Assembly (NCBI GenBank): GCA_024689525.1
Contig: JAILDI010000110.1
Span: 1-27,181 of the forward strand
Length of the DNA: 27,181 nucleotides
Source: Bacteroidales bacterium
GTDB lineage: Bacteria > Bacteroidota > Bacteroidia > Bacteroidales > UBA932
Reading direction: 5' to 3'
Shown: positions 7,204 through 16,060 of the stretch, one piece after another
Numbering within the stretch: the first letter of the stretch is position 1
Layout of the letters: the number at the start of each line of letters is the position of its first letter
The notes under the pieces: generated by a model
The model's input: only the letters and a program-made list of their open reading frames with translations
What the model was told of the DNA's origin: nothing
Databases searched by the model: none
Translations under genes and position numbers: made by a program

Positions 7204-8034
7204 GTGAAAAGGATTGTTGCAATCATAGCGGCTGCGATGGCTGCGCTGACGGGATTCGCCCAGGAGGGGGGAAGCCTGCAGGAGCAATATATTGCCAAGT
7301 ATAGGGATATTGCCGTGGAGGAGATGTTCCGGAGCGGTGTGCCGGCAAGTATTACGCTGGCGCAGGGATTGCTGGAGTCGGGCGCAGGGACCAGCAGGCT
7401 GGCCGTGGAGGGCAACAATCATTTCGGCATCAAGTGCGGGCCGACGTGGGAGGGAAGGTCGATGAAGGCCGATGACGACCGGCCGGGCGAGTGCTTCCGC
7501 GTGTATGACAGCGCGGAGGAGAGTTTCCGCGACCATTCCGATTTCCTGCGCTATCAGGACCGCTACAAGTTCCTTTTCGACCTTTACCTAACGGACTACA
7601 AAGGCTGGGCCCTGGGCCTGAAGGCTGCGGGTTATGCCACGGATCCGGAGTATCCGTCGAAGCTTATTTCGATAATCGAACGCTATAAGCTGTACGATCT
7701 GGACTTTATCGGCAGTGAGGACGAAGAGCCTGTGGGCGTTGAGCAGCCTGAAGAGCCCGAGAAGCCGGAGCAGCCGCAGTCCACTGGGCAGGGGGAGCCG
7801 TACAAACCCGCGGCGCCGGATGAGCAGAACGTGTATTCGCTTACAAGGGAGATGTACACTCCGGAAGGAGTCCCGTTCGTGGTTTCTTATGAGGGGGAGA
7901 CGTACAAGAGCATCGCAAAGCAGTACCATCTGTTCCCCTTCGAGATCAGGAGATTCAACGGCGTCAAGGCCGGTGAGGAACTCAAGGCCGGCACAAGGGT
8001 TTATCTGCAGCCGCGCAAACGAGTCAGGAAATGA
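7204..8034 (+). CDS. secreted GH73 glucosaminidase with C-terminal LysM domain
   Basis: Probable peptidoglycan N-acetylglucosaminidase acting in the periplasm. Residues 1-19 are a signal peptide ending TGFA before Gln20. The glucosaminidase domain spans about 28-165 and contains AQGLLESGAGTSRLA with the likely catalytic Glu58, then NNHFGIKC and the YDSAEESFRDHSDFL segment characteristic of the FlgJ/AcmA-like family. A Pro/Glu-rich linker (about 171-207) leads to a LysM-like domain (about 222-268), which should bind glycan strands. The start is GTG 7204, 21 nt after rnz; a TAAATTTG at 7190-7197 just upstream resembles a -7 element without a good -33 partner. The gene overlaps mltG by 4 nt (ATGA), so the two wall enzymes are translationally coupled. 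Confidence 0.88.
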   Translation: MKRIVAIIAAAMAALTGFAQEGGSLQEQYIAKYRDIAVEEMFRSGVPASITLAQGLLESGAGTSRLAVEGNNHFGIKCGPTWEGRSMKADDDRPGECFRVYDSAEESFRDHSDFLRYQDRYKFLFDLYLTDYKGWALGLKAAGYATDPEYPSKLISIIERYKLYDLDFIGSEDEEPVGVEQPEEPEKPEQPQSTGQGEPYKPAAPDEQNVYSLTREMYTPEGVPFVVSYEGETYKSIAKQYHLFPFEIRRFNGVKAGEELKAGTRVYLQPRKRVRK

Positions 8035-9038
8035 AACGCAACGCTATCATAATTACCTTCCTGCTGGGCCTGATGGTGCTTGGCGGGATACTCCTGTACC
8101 AGGCCGGGTACGACAGACGCGTGCCCAATTTCCGTACGCGCTTCGAGCTGTACATAAGGCCCGGAACAAGCGTGCAGGAGGTTATGGACTCGCTTATGGT
8201 GCCGGGCAGGTGCCGGAACTCGGAGTCCCTGCACCGCACCGTGGGCAAGCTGGAGGCGGTTCAGCCTGGCCACTATACCATCGACCCCGGGTGCGCGAGT
8301 ATGTACGTGGCGCGTATGCTGGACAATGGATGGCAGACCCCGGTGAATCTCACCGTGTCCGGGTCGATAAGGTCGACCAGGTCGCTGGCGCGCAAGATCG
8401 GCGCCCAGATGATGGTGGATTCGAAGGATGTGCTGGCGTTTATGAAGAGCGAAGATTCGCTGGCCAAATACGGCATCGACACAAGTCACGTGTTCTGCCT
8501 GGTGCTGCAGGATACATATCAGATTAAATGGACGGCGTCGGTGCGGGATATCTTCGACAGGCTGGCTTCGGAGCACGATTCCTGGTGGACTCAGGAAAGG
8601 CTGCGCCAGGCGAAGAAGCAGGGCCTTACGCCTGATGAAGTGGTTACTCTGGCATCGATTGTCGATGGCGAAAGCCACTATAAGCCGGAGCAGCCCACAA
8701 TTGCCGGCGTGTACCTGAACCGCCTGCGCAAGGGAATGAAACTTCAGGCCGATCCTACCGTGAATTACTGTTTCGGATATAAGCTGAAACGCATCCTGAA
8801 ACGGCATCTGGAAGTGGACAATCCGTACAATACGTACAAATATGAAGGCCTGCCCCCGGGACCCATCTCGTGCCCTCCGAAATCCTGCCTGGAGGCTGTC
8901 CTGAACCCCGAAAAGCACAACTACCTGTATTTTTGTGCCGATCCCTCCTTCAACGGCTCGCATCGCTTTGCCGCTACCTTTGAAGAACACCAGGCTAACG
9001 CCCGGGCTTTCCAACAAGCATTAAACCGAAGGAAATAA
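8031..9038 (+). CDS. mltG: endolytic murein transglycosylase MltG (YceG-like)
   Basis: Inner-membrane lytic transglycosylase that cuts nascent glycan strands and is thought to set strand length. Residues 4-23 form an N-terminal membrane anchor and the rest is periplasmic. The YceG domain is clear: ASIVDGES (208-215), VYLNRLRKGMKLQADPTVNY (227-246), YNTYKYEGLPPGPIS and the closing YLYFCADPSFNGSHRFA. In many relatives the signature reads E-x-E; here it is Asp212-Gly-Glu214, so one acidic position is Asp. The 335-residue length is typical. It overlaps the upstream glucosaminidase gene by 4 nt and leaves a single base before the RSH start, so it sits inside one operon. Confidence 0.93.
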   Translation: MKRNAIIITFLLGLMVLGGILLYQAGYDRRVPNFRTRFELYIRPGTSVQEVMDSLMVPGRCRNSESLHRTVGKLEAVQPGHYTIDPGCASMYVARMLDNGWQTPVNLTVSGSIRSTRSLARKIGAQMMVDSKDVLAFMKSEDSLAKYGIDTSHVFCLVLQDTYQIKWTASVRDIFDRLASEHDSWWTQERLRQAKKQGLTPDEVVTLASIVDGESHYKPEQPTIAGVYLNRLRKGMKLQADPTVNYCFGYKLKRILKRHLEVDNPYNTYKYEGLPPGPISCPPKSCLEAVLNPEKHNYLYFCADPSFNGSHRFAATFEEHQANARAFQQALNRRK

Positions 9039-9039
9039 G

Positions 9040-11166
9040 ATGCTTTTCCCAGAATACAACGAGCAAGGGCAACAGCTGATAGAGCTCTGTCGTAATTTCG
9101 CCGTGGAGGCGCTGAAGGATGTGCAAAGGAGTGACGGGAGTCCGTTCATTAAGCATCCGGATGCGGTTGCGCGTATCGTGGCAGGCGAGGTTGGCCTGCC
9201 GCCGGAGTGCGTGGCCGCGGTGTATCTGCACGAGGCGGGAAGGTTCAAGGATGTGGATATCAGGGCCCTGAAACTGGACGAGGGCATCTACACGATGGTC
9301 GACGGGCTGAATAAGATATCGACCATCAAACCCAAGGACACGAGGCTGGAGGCGGAGAATTACAAGAAGCTCATCATCCAGTATTCCACAGACCCGCGCG
9401 TTACCGTGCTCAAGCTGGCCGACAGGCTGGAGGTGATGCGGAGCCTGGCGATATTCCCAAAATCGTCCCGCGAGAACAAGGTCCTGGAGACCCTTATGCT
9501 GTACATTCCGCTGGCGCATCAGCTTGGCCTGTACAATATGAAGCGGGAGATGGAGGACATTTACCTCAGTTACGCGGAGCCGGAGCAGTATCGACTTATA
9601 ACTAACAAGCTCAAGGCCACTCAGCGCGACCGCGAGAAGCTGATGATGGAGTTCATCCAGCCGCTCAAGGGCAAGCTGGACGCGGCCGGGATTCAGTATA
9701 AGCTGAAGATCCGCACCAAGGCGGCCTACTCCATCTGGTGCAAGATGGAAAAGCAGAAGGTGCCGTTCGAGGGAGTCTTCGACGTGTTCGCAATCCGCTT
9801 CATCATCGACTGCGAGCCGGACGAAAAACTGGAGAAGGAGCTCTGCTGGAAGGTTTTCGGCTTCGTTACGGAGGAGTATGAGCAGGATACCAAGAGGCTG
9901 CGCGACTGGATTACCAATCCCAAGACAAACGGCTACGAGAGCCTGCATATCACGGTAAAGAACAAAGAAGGCGCCTACATCGAGGTGCAGATCCGCACCA
10001 AGAGGATGGACGACATTGCGGAGAACGGCTTCGCCTCGCACTGGTCGTACAAGGGCATCAAGCGGGAGGAGAGCCTGGACAACTGGCTCACCGCGGTTCG
10101 ATATGCGCTTGAGCATCCGGATACGGATTCCCCGGAAGAGTTGCTGCCGCAGCCCCCGTCAAAGGAAATCTTCGTGTTTACGCCCAGCGGGGAGCTCAGA
10201 ATCCTGCCCGCAGGGGCTTCCGTTTTGGATTTTGCATTCGGTATACATACGGGCATAGGCTCGCGTTGCGTGGGCGCAAAAGTGAACGGCAAGGCGGTTT
10301 CCATCAAGGAGAAACTCAGCACGGGCGACGTTGTGGAAATCCTCACTTCCAAGAACCAAAAACCCAATCAGGACTGGCTGGGATGGGTGGTTTCCTCCAA
10401 GGCGCGTTCCAAGATCAAGCAGGCCCTGTCGATGCAGGAGATGTCCAGTGCGGCCGACGGCAAGGAGCTGCTTTCCCGCAGACTTAAGAACTGGAAGCTG
10501 GAACTTCCGGACGAGATGCTGACGGAGCTTCGCAAGAAGCTGGGATACAGCACGTTGAACCAGTTATATGCCGCCGTAGGCAACGGCTCTCTGGACGTCA
10601 ACCAGATCAAGGAATACATATTAGGGGAAGAGAAACGCCATCAGGAGGCCGTGGAGGCCGCGCAGGCGGCTGAGGAGGCCAAGAACCGCAGTATCCAGAT
10701 GGAGTCCAAGGACGATATCCTCGTGCTCAACGCCAAGGATGTGAAGGGCCTGGACTACAAGATGGCGCGCTGCTGCAACCCGGTTTACGGGGACGATGTG
10801 TTCGGCTTCGTCACACGCGGGGAAGGCATTAAGATTCACCGCATTACATGCCCCAATGCATCACGCCTGCTCACGCTGTATCCGTACCGTATCCAGAAGG
10901 TGCGCTGGTCGGCGAATCCTTCAGGCGGCGGCTTCCAGGCCACGCTCAAGATTATCGCTGATCCGGAGAGTCCCGTGGTGAACAGGGTGATGGAAGTGGC
11001 CGGTGCGTTCAAGGTTTCGGTCCGTAGTTTCAATGTTTCGGAAAATCACCGTAACGGCACATTCGAAATAACAATGAAACTGTTGGTTCCGTCCACCGCG
11101 GAACTGGACAAAGTGGTGTCCCAGATCCGCATTCTGAAGAACGTAATAAAGGTTGTGCGCTCCTAG
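9040..11166 (+). CDS. relA: RelA/SpoT-family (p)ppGpp synthetase with degenerate hydrolase domain
   Basis: Stringent-response enzyme that transfers pyrophosphate from ATP to GTP or GDP. The 708 residues hold the full long-RSH layout: HD-like domain (about 20-165), synthetase domain (about 215-340), TGS (about 383-450), a CC/zinc-finger segment ([14 protein letters not shown]) and a C-terminal ACT-like domain (about 630-708). The synthetase keeps FDVFAIR (Asp248), [11 protein letters not shown] and EVQIRT (Glu315), so synthesis is expected. In the HD domain the usual HDVVED reads HEAGRF (64-69) and the usual DRLHNM reads DRLEVM (128-133). Catalytic and metal positions are therefore lost and ppGpp hydrolysis is unlikely. 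A second RSH with hydrolase activity should exist elsewhere. It is the last gene of the rpsA run, and its stop shares CTAG with the uvrB stop. Confidence 0.92.
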   Translation: MLFPEYNEQGQQLIELCRNFAVEALKDVQRSDGSPFIKHPDAVARIVAGEVGLPPECVAAVYLHEAGRFKDVDIRALKLDEGIYTMVDGLNKISTIKPKDTRLEAENYKKLIIQYSTDPRVTVLKLADRLEVMRSLAIFPKSSRENKVLETLMLYIPLAHQLGLYNMKREMEDIYLSYAEPEQYRLITNKLKATQRDREKLMMEFIQPLKGKLDAAGIQYKLKIRTKAAYSIWCKMEKQKVPFEGVFDVFAIRFIIDCEPDEKLEKELCWKVFGFVTEEYEQDTKRLRDWITNPKTNGYESLHITVKNKEGAYIEVQIRTKRMDDIAENGFASHWSYKGIKREESLDNWLTAVRYALEHPDTDSPEELLPQPPSKEIFVFTPSGELRILPAGASVLDFAFGIHTGIGSRCVGAKVNGKAVSIKEKLSTGDVVEILTSKNQKPNQDWLGWVVSSKARSKIKQALSMQEMSSAADGKELLSRRLKNWKLELPDEMLTELRKKLGYSTLNQLYAAVGNGSLDVNQIKEYILGEEKRHQEAVEAAQAAEEAKNRSIQMESKDDILVLNAKDVKGLDYKMARCCNPVYGDDVFGFVTRGEGIKIHRITCPNASRLLTLYPYRIQKVRWSANPSGGGFQATLKIIADPESPVVNRVMEVAGAFKVSVRSFNVSENHRNGTFEITMKLLVPSTAELDKVVSQIRILKNVIKVVRS

Positions 11167-13322
11167 TCTTTCCAGACTTTGAGATACTGCTGAAGGGCCC
11201 ACATTTCGTCCCTGAAGCGCGCTGCTGCGGCAAAGTCCAGCTCTGCCGCGGCTTTTTGCATCTTGCGCCGGGCCTCCTCCGCGGCCTTCTCCACCTGCGG
11301 CCTGGACATGGAGCGGATGACGGGATCCTGCAGCACTGCGGCAAGGTCGGCCGCAATGTATCCGTCCACGTATGCCGATGTGCTTTCGCGCTTGGAATCG
11401 TGCCCCAGGCCCACTGAGATGCTGCCTTTGCCCAGACTGGAAGGGTCCGGGATGAATTCGGGTTCCGAAACGGAATCCGGAGCCATAACGAAACCACTAA
11501 GATGCCCCGTATCTTCCTTCGTGCGCGAGAGCTCGCCAAGGAGAACGTTGCTGCGCACCGCAATCTGCTTGGGCGTGATGCCGTGAAGGGTGTTGTACTC
11601 CTGCTGCTTCTGGCGGCGGCGGTTGGTTTCGCGGATGGTTTCGTCCATCGACTGGGTGATGGTATCCCCGTACATTATCACCAGGCCGTTCACGTTGCGT
11701 GCTGCGCGCCCGGCCGTCTGGGTGAGTGCGCGGCCGCTGCGCAGGAAGCCTTCCTTATCGGCATCCAGAATAGCCACCAGCGACACTGTGGGGATGTCCA
11801 GGCCCTCGCGCAGGAGGTTAACGCCAATGAGCACATCGAACAGTCCGTTCTTGAAGTCTTCGATTATTTCAACGCGCTCCGCGGTATCCACGTCGGAATG
11901 GATATATCGGCACCTTATGCCGTTCCGTGTGAAATAGCTGTCCAGTTCCTCCGCCATTCGCTTGGTGAGGGTTGTCACGAGCACACGCTCGTCCTTCTCG
12001 GCCCTTAAGCGTATCTCCTCCATCAGATCATCGACCTGATTCTCAGTGGGTCGGACCTCGATGGGAGGGTCCAGCAGGCCGGTGGGGCGCACGATCTGCT
12101 CCACCACCAGGCCGTCGCTCTTCTCCAGCTCATAGTCGGAGGGCGTTGCGCTCACATACACGGTCTGGCCGCAGATGCTCTCGAATTCGTCGAAGGTTAG
12201 AGGCCTGTTATCGGCCGCTGCAGGCAACCTGAAGCCATATTCGATGAGCGTAGCCTTGCGTGAATGGTCTCCGCCGTACATCGCGTGGATCTGGGGGAGG
12301 GTGACGTGACTCTCGTCGATGAACACGATGAAATCGTCCGGGAAATAGTCCATCAGGGTGAATGGTCTCTGGCCGGGCTTCCTGCCGTCGAAGTACCGGG
12401 AATAGTTCTCCACGCCGGGGCAGTAGCCCATCTCCTTGATCATCTCCATATCGTACTCCACCCTCTGTTTCAGGCGTTTGGCCTCAAGGAAGCGCTCCTG
12501 CTCCTCGAACCAGGCCACCTGCTTCACCAGGTCGTCCTGAATCTGGCTCACCGCCTTGGCGCCCTTCTCCTTGGAAGTGACGAAGTTTTTCGCCGGATAC
12601 AGGTCGATTTTGTCCAGCTCCTCCAGCGTAGCCCCGGTCATCGGGTCGATGAGGGAGACGGCCTCCACCTCGTCGCCGAAGAATTCGATGCGCGCGGCAT
12701 AATCGGCCCCTCCCAGAAAGATATCGACAGTATCCCCGCGCACGCGGAATGATCCGCGCTTGAAATCGGTCTCAGTGCGATAATAGAGCGCATCGACAAT
12801 GCGGTAGAGCAGGCGCGTCATCGACATGGCCTCACCCCTCCGGACAGTCACCGTCTGGTCGTGGAAATCATCAGGATTGCCGATGCCGTAGAGGCAGCTC
12901 ACCGACGATACGACGATGACGTCCCGTCGACCCGACATAAGGGCCGATGCCGCGCTCACGCGCAGTTCGTCGATCTTATCGTTGATGCTGAGGTCCTTCT
13001 CGATATAGGTATCGGTGACCGGAATATAGGCCTCCGGCTGGTAGTAATCGTAGTACGAGACGAAGTACTCCACGGCGTTGTGGGGGAAGAAAGCCTTGAA
13101 CTCTCCGTAAAGCTGCGCGGCCAGGGTTTTGTTGTGAGAAAGCACCAATGCAGGCCTCTGGAGGCGCTGAATCACGTTTGCCATCGTAAAAGTTTTTCCG
13201 CTGCCGGTGACGCCCAGGAGCGTCACTCCCTTCACGCCCTGATTCAATGCATCGCACAGTGAATCAATGGCTTGGGGCTGGTCGCCCGAAGGCTGGTATG
13301 CCGATTGGAGCTCGAATTTCAT
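11163..13322 (-). CDS. uvrB: excinuclease ABC subunit B
   Basis: DNA-damage verification helicase of nucleotide excision repair; it is loaded by UvrA and recruits UvrC. Walker A is GVTGSGKT (37-44). The beta-hairpin region [12 protein letters not shown], the DEAD-type box IDESH, the helicase segments [10 protein letters not shown] and [10 protein letters not shown], and QTAGRAARN are all present. The C-terminal UVR motif that binds UvrC covers about 677-712. The 719 residues exceed the roughly 670 of well-known homologues, mainly through a Ser/Gly-rich linker between the helicase core and the UVR motif (about 618-676). It is convergent with the RSH gene with no spacer and divergent from the OmpA gene. 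The ATG start at 13322 gives the canonical [18 protein letters not shown]-terminus. Confidence 0.96.
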   Translation of the reverse strand: MKFELQSAYQPSGDQPQAIDSLCDALNQGVKGVTLLGVTGSGKTFTMANVIQRLQRPALVLSHNKTLAAQLYGEFKAFFPHNAVEYFVSYYDYYQPEAYIPVTDTYIEKDLSINDKIDELRVSAASALMSGRRDVIVVSSVSCLYGIGNPDDFHDQTVTVRRGEAMSMTRLLYRIVDALYYRTETDFKRGSFRVRGDTVDIFLGGADYAARIEFFGDEVEAVSLIDPMTGATLEELDKIDLYPAKNFVTSKEKGAKAVSQIQDDLVKQVAWFEEQERFLEAKRLKQRVEYDMEMIKEMGYCPGVENYSRYFDGRKPGQRPFTLMDYFPDDFIVFIDESHVTLPQIHAMYGGDHSRKATLIEYGFRLPAAADNRPLTFDEFESICGQTVYVSATPSDYELEKSDGLVVEQIVRPTGLLDPPIEVRPTENQVDDLMEEIRLRAEKDERVLVTTLTKRMAEELDSYFTRNGIRCRYIHSDVDTAERVEIIEDFKNGLFDVLIGVNLLREGLDIPTVSLVAILDADKEGFLRSGRALTQTAGRAARNVNGLVIMYGDTITQSMDETIRETNRRRQKQQEYNTLHGITPKQIAVRSNVLLGELSRTKEDTGHLSGFVMAPDSVSEPEFIPDPSSLGKGSISVGLGHDSKRESTSAYVDGYIAADLAAVLQDPVIRSMSRPQVEKAAEEARRKMQKAAAELDFAAAARFRDEMWALQQYLKVWKD

Positions 13323-13345
13323 CTTTTTCGTAGAAAAACTTTATG

Positions 13346-13353
13346 CAAATATA
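13346..13353 (-). promoter_or_regulatory. putative uvrB -7 element
   Basis: Reverse strand TATATTTG, a full match to TAnnTTTG, 23 nt before the ATG. The -33 region (CTTTC) is a weak match. Confidence 0.5.
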
Positions 13354-13374
13354 ACCCACATTTTTGAAAGAAAG

Positions 13375-13405
13375 TTTGCGTTCTTAAAAAAAATGTCTAA
13401 ATTTG
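13375..13405 (+). promoter_or_regulatory. promoter of the OmpA-family gene
   Basis: TTTG at 13375-13378, a 19-nt gap and TAAATTTG at 13398-13405, a full match to the Bacteroidota consensus. The leader of about 60 nt is A-rich, as expected for a strongly expressed gene in this phylum. Confidence 0.7.
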
Positions 13406-13472
13406 CATTGATAAATAGGCATCGAAGTGCCTGGATGCAAGAAAAAAAAGCAAATAAAAACATAATTGCATT

Positions 13473-14675
13473 ATGAAAGGTATCAAAATTCTTCTCGGAG
13501 CTCTTGCTGCAGCAGGACTCCTGTTCTCAGTAAGCGCCAACGCACAGGAGAACGCTAACCGTGATGCAGACGGTAACGTTGTCCGTGGCCCTTATGAGAC
13601 TAACGGAATCTGGGACAACACCTTCATCGGTGCTGGCCTGGGTATCAATACCGGTATCAACACCGGTAACACCGGCACGGTCGACTATATCATTATGCCC
13701 GGCCTTGCTGTAGATCTCTATGCTGGTAAATGGTTCACCCCCGCAGTTGGTGCACGCGTAGGTTACTACGGCCTCACCGAAGCGGGCTTCAGCGCTTTCC
13801 AGCACAACTTCTCCCTCGATCTCCTGTGGGATGCCACAACAACGTTTGATGGCTACAAGGAGACCCGTGTATGGAGTTGGATTCCTTACGCCCGCACCGG
13901 TTTCAACCTGATGAACGGTAACCCCGCTTGGGCACTTGGCGCTGGTATCATCGCAAAGTGGCACCCCAGCTGGCTTGGCGAAAGGTGGAACATCAACTTC
14001 GACGGTCGTGGTGTCCTCGTACCGGATAAGGAAGGTTATGGTTGGAATGACAGCAACGCTGGCGCTCCCGCACAGATCTCCATCCCTATGGCACTCACCG
14101 TTGGCGTTTCCTACCACTTCAACAAGACTGGTTTCGATCGTCACAGCAGCATCACTCCCACCATCATCCCTGTTCCTTTCACTCTCGAGCAGTACAACGC
14201 ACTTGAGGAGAGGGTTGCAGAACTGGAGAAGGAGAATGCAGAGCTGAAGGAAAAGGTTGCAGCTCTTGAGGAAGAGAACGCCAAGTATCGCGACCTCGCA
14301 AACGGTCAGAACTATGTGTATCAGGATGGCGAATTCGTCGCTACCGATTCCGTTAAGGGCGCTCCCGTTTCCCTGTACTTCGACTGCGGCAAGGCCGTTC
14401 TTTCAGAGCGTGAACTTGCTCACCTCGAGTACTTCGCCCAGAGTGTTCTGGACAAGGACAGCCAGGTGGTTATCACCGGTTCCGCCGACAAGCAGACCGG
14501 CACCGCCCGCATCAACCAGAAGCTCTCCGAGCAGCGCGCAGAGTATGTTAAGGACATCCTCGTCAAGAAGTATGGTCTTAACGCCGACAACATCGAGACT
14601 GTTGCAGAAGGCGACACGAACAATGTGTTCGACACCCCTGCAAAGAACCGTTGCGCCACCATCCGCGTGAAGTAA
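13473..14675 (+). CDS. OmpA-family outer-membrane protein with coiled-coil linker
   Basis: Probable abundant outer-membrane/peptidoglycan tether. Residues 1-24 are a signal peptide (SANA before Gln25). Residues 45 to about 218 are rich in alternating aromatic/Gly strands (FIGAGLGINTG, WIPYARTGFNL, ALTVGVSYHF), fitting an eight-stranded barrel. Residues 238-273 form a Glu/Lys leucine-zipper coiled coil (LEERVAELEKENAELKEKV). The OmpA C-terminal domain (about 298-400) has LYFDCGKAVL, Asp339, NQKLSEQRAEYV and a final NRCATIRVK, with the Asp and Arg expected to bind diaminopimelate. Two Cys (305 and 394) lie in this domain and might pair. It is a single gene with a strong promoter and terminator. 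Confidence 0.9.
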   Translation: MKGIKILLGALAAAGLLFSVSANAQENANRDADGNVVRGPYETNGIWDNTFIGAGLGINTGINTGNTGTVDYIIMPGLAVDLYAGKWFTPAVGARVGYYGLTEAGFSAFQHNFSLDLLWDATTTFDGYKETRVWSWIPYARTGFNLMNGNPAWALGAGIIAKWHPSWLGERWNINFDGRGVLVPDKEGYGWNDSNAGAPAQISIPMALTVGVSYHFNKTGFDRHSSITPTIIPVPFTLEQYNALEERVAELEKENAELKEKVAALEEENAKYRDLANGQNYVYQDGEFVATDSVKGAPVSLYFDCGKAVLSERELAHLEYFAQSVLDKDSQVVITGSADKQTGTARINQKLSEQRAEYVKDILVKKYGLNADNIETVAEGDTNNVFDTPAKNRCATIRVK

Positions 14676-14697
14676 GAGAATCAACAGAGACAAAACT

Positions 14698-14731
14698 AAA
14701 TCAGCGGCCTGAAAAGACCGCTGATTTTTTT
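14698..14731 (+). terminator. intrinsic terminator of the OmpA-family gene
   Basis: AAATCAGCGG (14698-14707) pairs with CCGCTGATTT (14718-14727) over a 10-nt loop, followed by a T-tract to 14731. In the reverse direction the same hairpin follows potD but has a poor T-tract. Confidence 0.88.
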
Positions 14732-14755
14732 GTGCCTTGTTTGTTTTGCGCGCCG

Positions 14756-16060
14756 TTACTTCCTGCGGCGCTTGCGGGATGCGTGGCGGCGCTTCTTGCT
14801 TGCATTTGCAAAGACCACTGCGCCGATGCCTGCCACCAGGGCTACACCGATAATGACATAAGTGATTGCGCTGGCGTTGTCGCCCTTGACGCGGCTCCAC
14901 ATTTCAATGAGCTTGGCGGTATTCTCGCCCCAGTCGTGCTCCTGTGTGGCGCGGTCGATGTCGGCCTTGTCGGGATAGAGAACGGCGCTTACGCGGACAC
15001 TGTCGTAGCCGGGGCCGAAGAAGTAGGTGAGGTCAAGGGGATCGCATTCCTCATCGACAAAAGCCTCCAGAACCTCGGGAGTGCCGCTGACGGACACGTA
15101 TCCGCAGGCATCGACATTACGCACTACGATGTCGGGACGGCTGAGGAAGTTGATCCAGTATTTTGCGGCTTTGATGTTCTTGGCGTATTTGGGGATTACC
15201 CAGCCGTCGAACCACACGGTGAATCCTTCGCGGGGGAGGGCATAGCGGAGGTCTACGCCTTGCTCTGCGGCCTCGTCGATGGCCCATACGGAGTCACCGC
15301 TCCAGTTGAGGTTCACCCAGCCGGTTTCCTGAACCATCTGGTCCTTGCCGAAATCGGCCTCCCAGCCGGCCACCAGTTCGCGGGCCTCGGAGAGATATGC
15401 CTCCACAGCGGCGATGTCCTCGTCGGAGGTGTAGTTCATCAGTTCGTCGGGAGTGATGCGGCCTGCGGCGATGTCTTCCTCGTGGATCTTGAGGATTATC
15501 TGCGAGTAGACGTCACGGGCGGAATCCTTGATGAAGATGCGGCCTTTGAACTTGGGGTTCTTGATGATGTCCCAGGTAAGGGCTTCTTCCTCGGTAACGT
15601 ACTTGGCGTTGTAAAGGATGCCTGTGGTGCCCCACATATAGCCCACGGAGTAGTCGTTTGCATTCTTGCCGTTTCCTTCAATCTTGTCGAAGCAGGCACG
15701 GATGTAGGGCGACAGGTTCTCGTCGATGTAGTTGGGCGTGTCGCCGAAATCGCGGTCCAGGGGAAGGATAAGGTCGCTGCGGAGCATCCTTTCGATGATG
15801 TAGTCCGACGGGCACACCACGTCGTAATCCTCATGGCCTTTCTCGATCTTGGAGAGCATGGTCTCGTTGATGTCGAAGGTCTGGTAGATCACCTGCACCT
15901 TTTCGCCGGTCTGCTCCTCATACCACTGTTCAAACTCGGGGATTACATCTTCGTCGATGTAGTCGCTCCAGTTGTACACTTTCAGGATCTGTGAACGGTC
16001 CTGAGCGCAGCTACCCAGCATGAGGGCGGCTGCGGCAAGGCAGATTAGGGTTTTCTTCAT
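14756..16060 (-). CDS. potD: polyamine ABC transporter substrate-binding lipoprotein (PotD-like) with C-terminal membrane helix
   Basis: Binds spermidine or putrescine in the periplasm and delivers it to PotBC. Residues 1-18 are a lipoprotein signal with lipobox LGSC (Cys18). The mature N-terminus LKVYNWSDYIDEDVIPEFE is the classic PotD/PotF opening, followed by YDVVCPSDYIIERM, YMWGTTGILYN and NLNWSGDSVWAIDEA, all typical of the binding fold. At 434 residues it is longer than the usual roughly 350. The extra part is a C-terminal hydrophobic stretch (about 395-417, ITYVIIGVALVAGIGAVVF) and a basic tail (KKRRHASRKRRRK). This would anchor the protein to the inner membrane at both ends. It overlaps potC by 4 nt and is last in the operon. 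Whether the ligand is putrescine or spermidine is not decidable here. Confidence 0.9.
   Translation of the reverse strand: MKKTLICLAAAALMLGSCAQDRSQILKVYNWSDYIDEDVIPEFEQWYEEQTGEKVQVIYQTFDINETMLSKIEKGHEDYDVVCPSDYIIERMLRSDLILPLDRDFGDTPNYIDENLSPYIRACFDKIEGNGKNANDYSVGYMWGTTGILYNAKYVTEEEALTWDIIKNPKFKGRIFIKDSARDVYSQIILKIHEEDIAAGRITPDELMNYTSDEDIAAVEAYLSEARELVAGWEADFGKDQMVQETGWVNLNWSGDSVWAIDEAAEQGVDLRYALPREGFTVWFDGWVIPKYAKNIKAAKYWINFLSRPDIVVRNVDACGYVSVSGTPEVLEAFVDEECDPLDLTYFFGPGYDSVRVSAVLYPDKADIDRATQEHDWGENTAKLIEMWSRVKGDNASAITYVIIGVALVAGIGAVVFANASKKRRHASRKRRRK

Noticed and set aside
14651..15994. 447-codon open frame antisense to potD
   Set aside because: Shadow frame; it would run through the OmpA terminator and opposes a gene with clear PotD motifs.
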